This document shows, in pieces, positions 4,967-5,635 of a DNA stretch of 5,635 bases; position 1 is the stretch's first letter, and each line of letters begins with the position of its first letter. The notes below the pieces were generated by a model, which worked only from the letters and a program-made list of their open reading frames with translations, made no database searches and was not told the DNA's origin. Source of the stretch: an archaeon. GTDB lineage: Archaea > Hydrothermarchaeota > Hydrothermarchaeia > JALTZZ01 > JALUTC01. The position numbers and the translations under genes are program-made. The stretch is taken from the NCBI GenBank assembly GCA_027051265.1, contig JALTZH010000042.1:1-5635 (forward strand), written 5' to 3'.

Positions 4967-5635
4967 CATTAACGAGAACATGTAGAGTAAGATTAGTTGT
5001 AGACGAAGGGACGGAGAAGAAACTTTTTGAGCTTGGAGATGTTTTCGCCAAATGTTGGAACGAAGTTAATTATCTCAGAAGGCAGCAATTCTTCAACAAG
5101 GTAGGTGTGGATTTTGCGACGACAGAAAGAATGATTTATGAGAAGTACAAGAAAATTTTAAAGGTCAATACTCAGCAAGTTTCGAGGAAGAATACTGAGG
5201 CGTGGAAATCTTTTTTCAAGAACCTTAAGCTTAAGAAGATAGGTAAATTACCATCGTTTATAATTCCAAGACCACCGGGATATAAAAAGGATAGGAAGAA
5301 AAATAGAAGAGAACCGTTTTTGATTATAAGGAACGATAGGTATGAGATTGAAGATGGTTACATTTATCTGAAAGATTTTAATCTCAAATTAAAATATAAA
5401 GGTAGAATCCATATCAAAGGCAAACAAAGACGTCTCGAGATCCATTACGACAGTGTAAGAAAAAGATGGTATGCTCATATACCTTTCTACGTCAAAGAAA
5501 AAATCGTAAGAAACGAGTGGAGAAAAGTTCCATTAACACCTCACGGAAATAAACAAGTAGGTATCGATTTAGGCGTCAATAATTTCTTCGCAGTGTTCGT
5601 TGAAGATGGAACCACTTTCCTAATCAACGGAAAAC
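4888..5635 (+). CDS. tnpB: TnpB, IS200/IS605-family RNA-guided nuclease (3' end off window)
   Basis: An open frame starts after a TAG at 4864 and runs 249 codons from a TTG start to the right edge. The N-terminus is basic (NKPRGRLKLRNKRDN), followed by ATPPLTRT (24-31), then the OrfB/TnpB helical segment LFELGDVFAKCWNEVNYLRR (46-65), a basic central part (PRPPGYKKDRKK), and the RuvC-I motif GIDLGVNN with catalytic Asp227 (bases 5566-5568). The RuvC-II Glu, zinc ribbon and RuvC-III Asp expected in a protein of about 400 residues lie beyond the window. TnpB proteins cut DNA using a guide RNA made from the right end of their own element. The TTG is chosen because GAGGTG ends 6 bases before it. 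The GTG at 4879 is the only other plausible start, since the first in-frame ATG is at 5131, too late. No frameshift is seen in the visible part. Base use looks somewhat richer in G+C at the 5' end than in the neighbouring genes, fitting a mobile gene. Confidence 0.9.
   Translation, partial: MNKPRGRLKLRNKRDNCLVYAHLATPPLTRTCRVRLVVDEGTEKKLFELGDVFAKCWNEVNYLRRQQFFNKVGVDFATTERMIYEKYKKILKVNTQQVSRKNTEAWKSFFKNLKLKKIGKLPSFIIPRPPGYKKDRKKNRREPFLIIRNDRYEIEDGYIYLKDFNLKLKYKGRIHIKGKQRRLEIHYDSVRKRWYAHIPFYVKEKIVRNEWRKVPLTPHGNKQVGIDLGVNNFFAVFVEDGTTFLINGK

Larger units (their letters stand above)
4801..5635 (+). mobile_element. Left part of an IS200/IS605 element carrying tnpB, no tnpA visible
   Basis: The element is inferred from tnpB and from a compact hairpin about 30 bases after the aminotransferase stop, the kind of subterminal palindrome found at IS200/IS605 ends. 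These elements have no terminal inverted repeats and make no target duplication, so the exact left boundary cannot be read; 4801 is only an estimate. No tnpA (Y1 transposase) reading frame fits between the aminotransferase and tnpB. The element is thus a TnpB-only (IS1341-like) type unless tnpA lies to the right. The right end and guide RNA region are outside the window. Confidence 0.6.

Noticed and set aside
4734-5051. Minus-strand 105-codon frame spanning the aminotransferase end, the gap and the tnpB start
   Set aside because: It overlaps the clearly conserved TnpB N-terminus and the element-end hairpin; its protein has no recognisable features.
1-5635. CRISPR arrays or tandem repeats
   Set aside because: No regularly spaced direct repeats were seen on either strand; the only repeat structure is around the tnpB start.

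Overview
The window looks like a piece of an AT-rich archaeal chromosome, probably from a thermophile. The evidence is gene content typical of archaea (an HdrA-type heterodisulfide reductase flavoprotein and an FrhB-type coenzyme F420 flavoprotein), archaeal TATA boxes, Shine-Dalgarno sites of the GGTGAT type, dominance of AGA/ATA codons, and an archaeal-type IS605 TnpB. The exact lineage cannot be read from the sequence.

Layout: (1) Bases 1-3563, minus strand, hold a two-gene operon. An FrhB-family F420-oxidoreductase comes first, followed 10 bases later by a large HdrA fused to a C-terminal MvhD/FlpD [2Fe-2S] domain. The fusion gene runs off the left edge with 800 codons visible and no stop or frameshift. 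(2) Bases 3564-3638 are a short, very AT-rich divergent intergenic region. It has a convincing TATA box and a Shine-Dalgarno site for the minus-strand operon. (3) Bases 3639-4772, plus strand, encode a complete class V PLP aminotransferase of the serine-pyruvate/alanine-glyoxylate type. (4) From about 4800 to the right edge lies the left part of a TnpB-only-looking IS200/IS605 element: a compact hairpin, promoter-like boxes, a striking long hairpin around the tnpB start, and 249 codons of tnpB that run off the right edge.

How the genes work together: the FrhB protein should exchange electrons between F420H2 and FAD/FeS. The fused MvhD domain is the usual wire between an electron-input module and HdrA, and HdrA carries the flavin at which electrons are bifurcated or confurcated. 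The operon therefore reads as an F420-linked Hdr module with no hydrogenase or formate dehydrogenase gene in view. HdrB/HdrC partners, if any, would lie beyond the left edge. The aminotransferase is divergent and has no clear functional link. The TnpB element is a mobile neighbour.

The most unusual unexplained structure is a 20-base-pair stem (16 Watson-Crick and 4 G-U pairs) that buries the tnpB Shine-Dalgarno site. Its arms can also re-pair into two smaller hairpins that leave that site in a loop.
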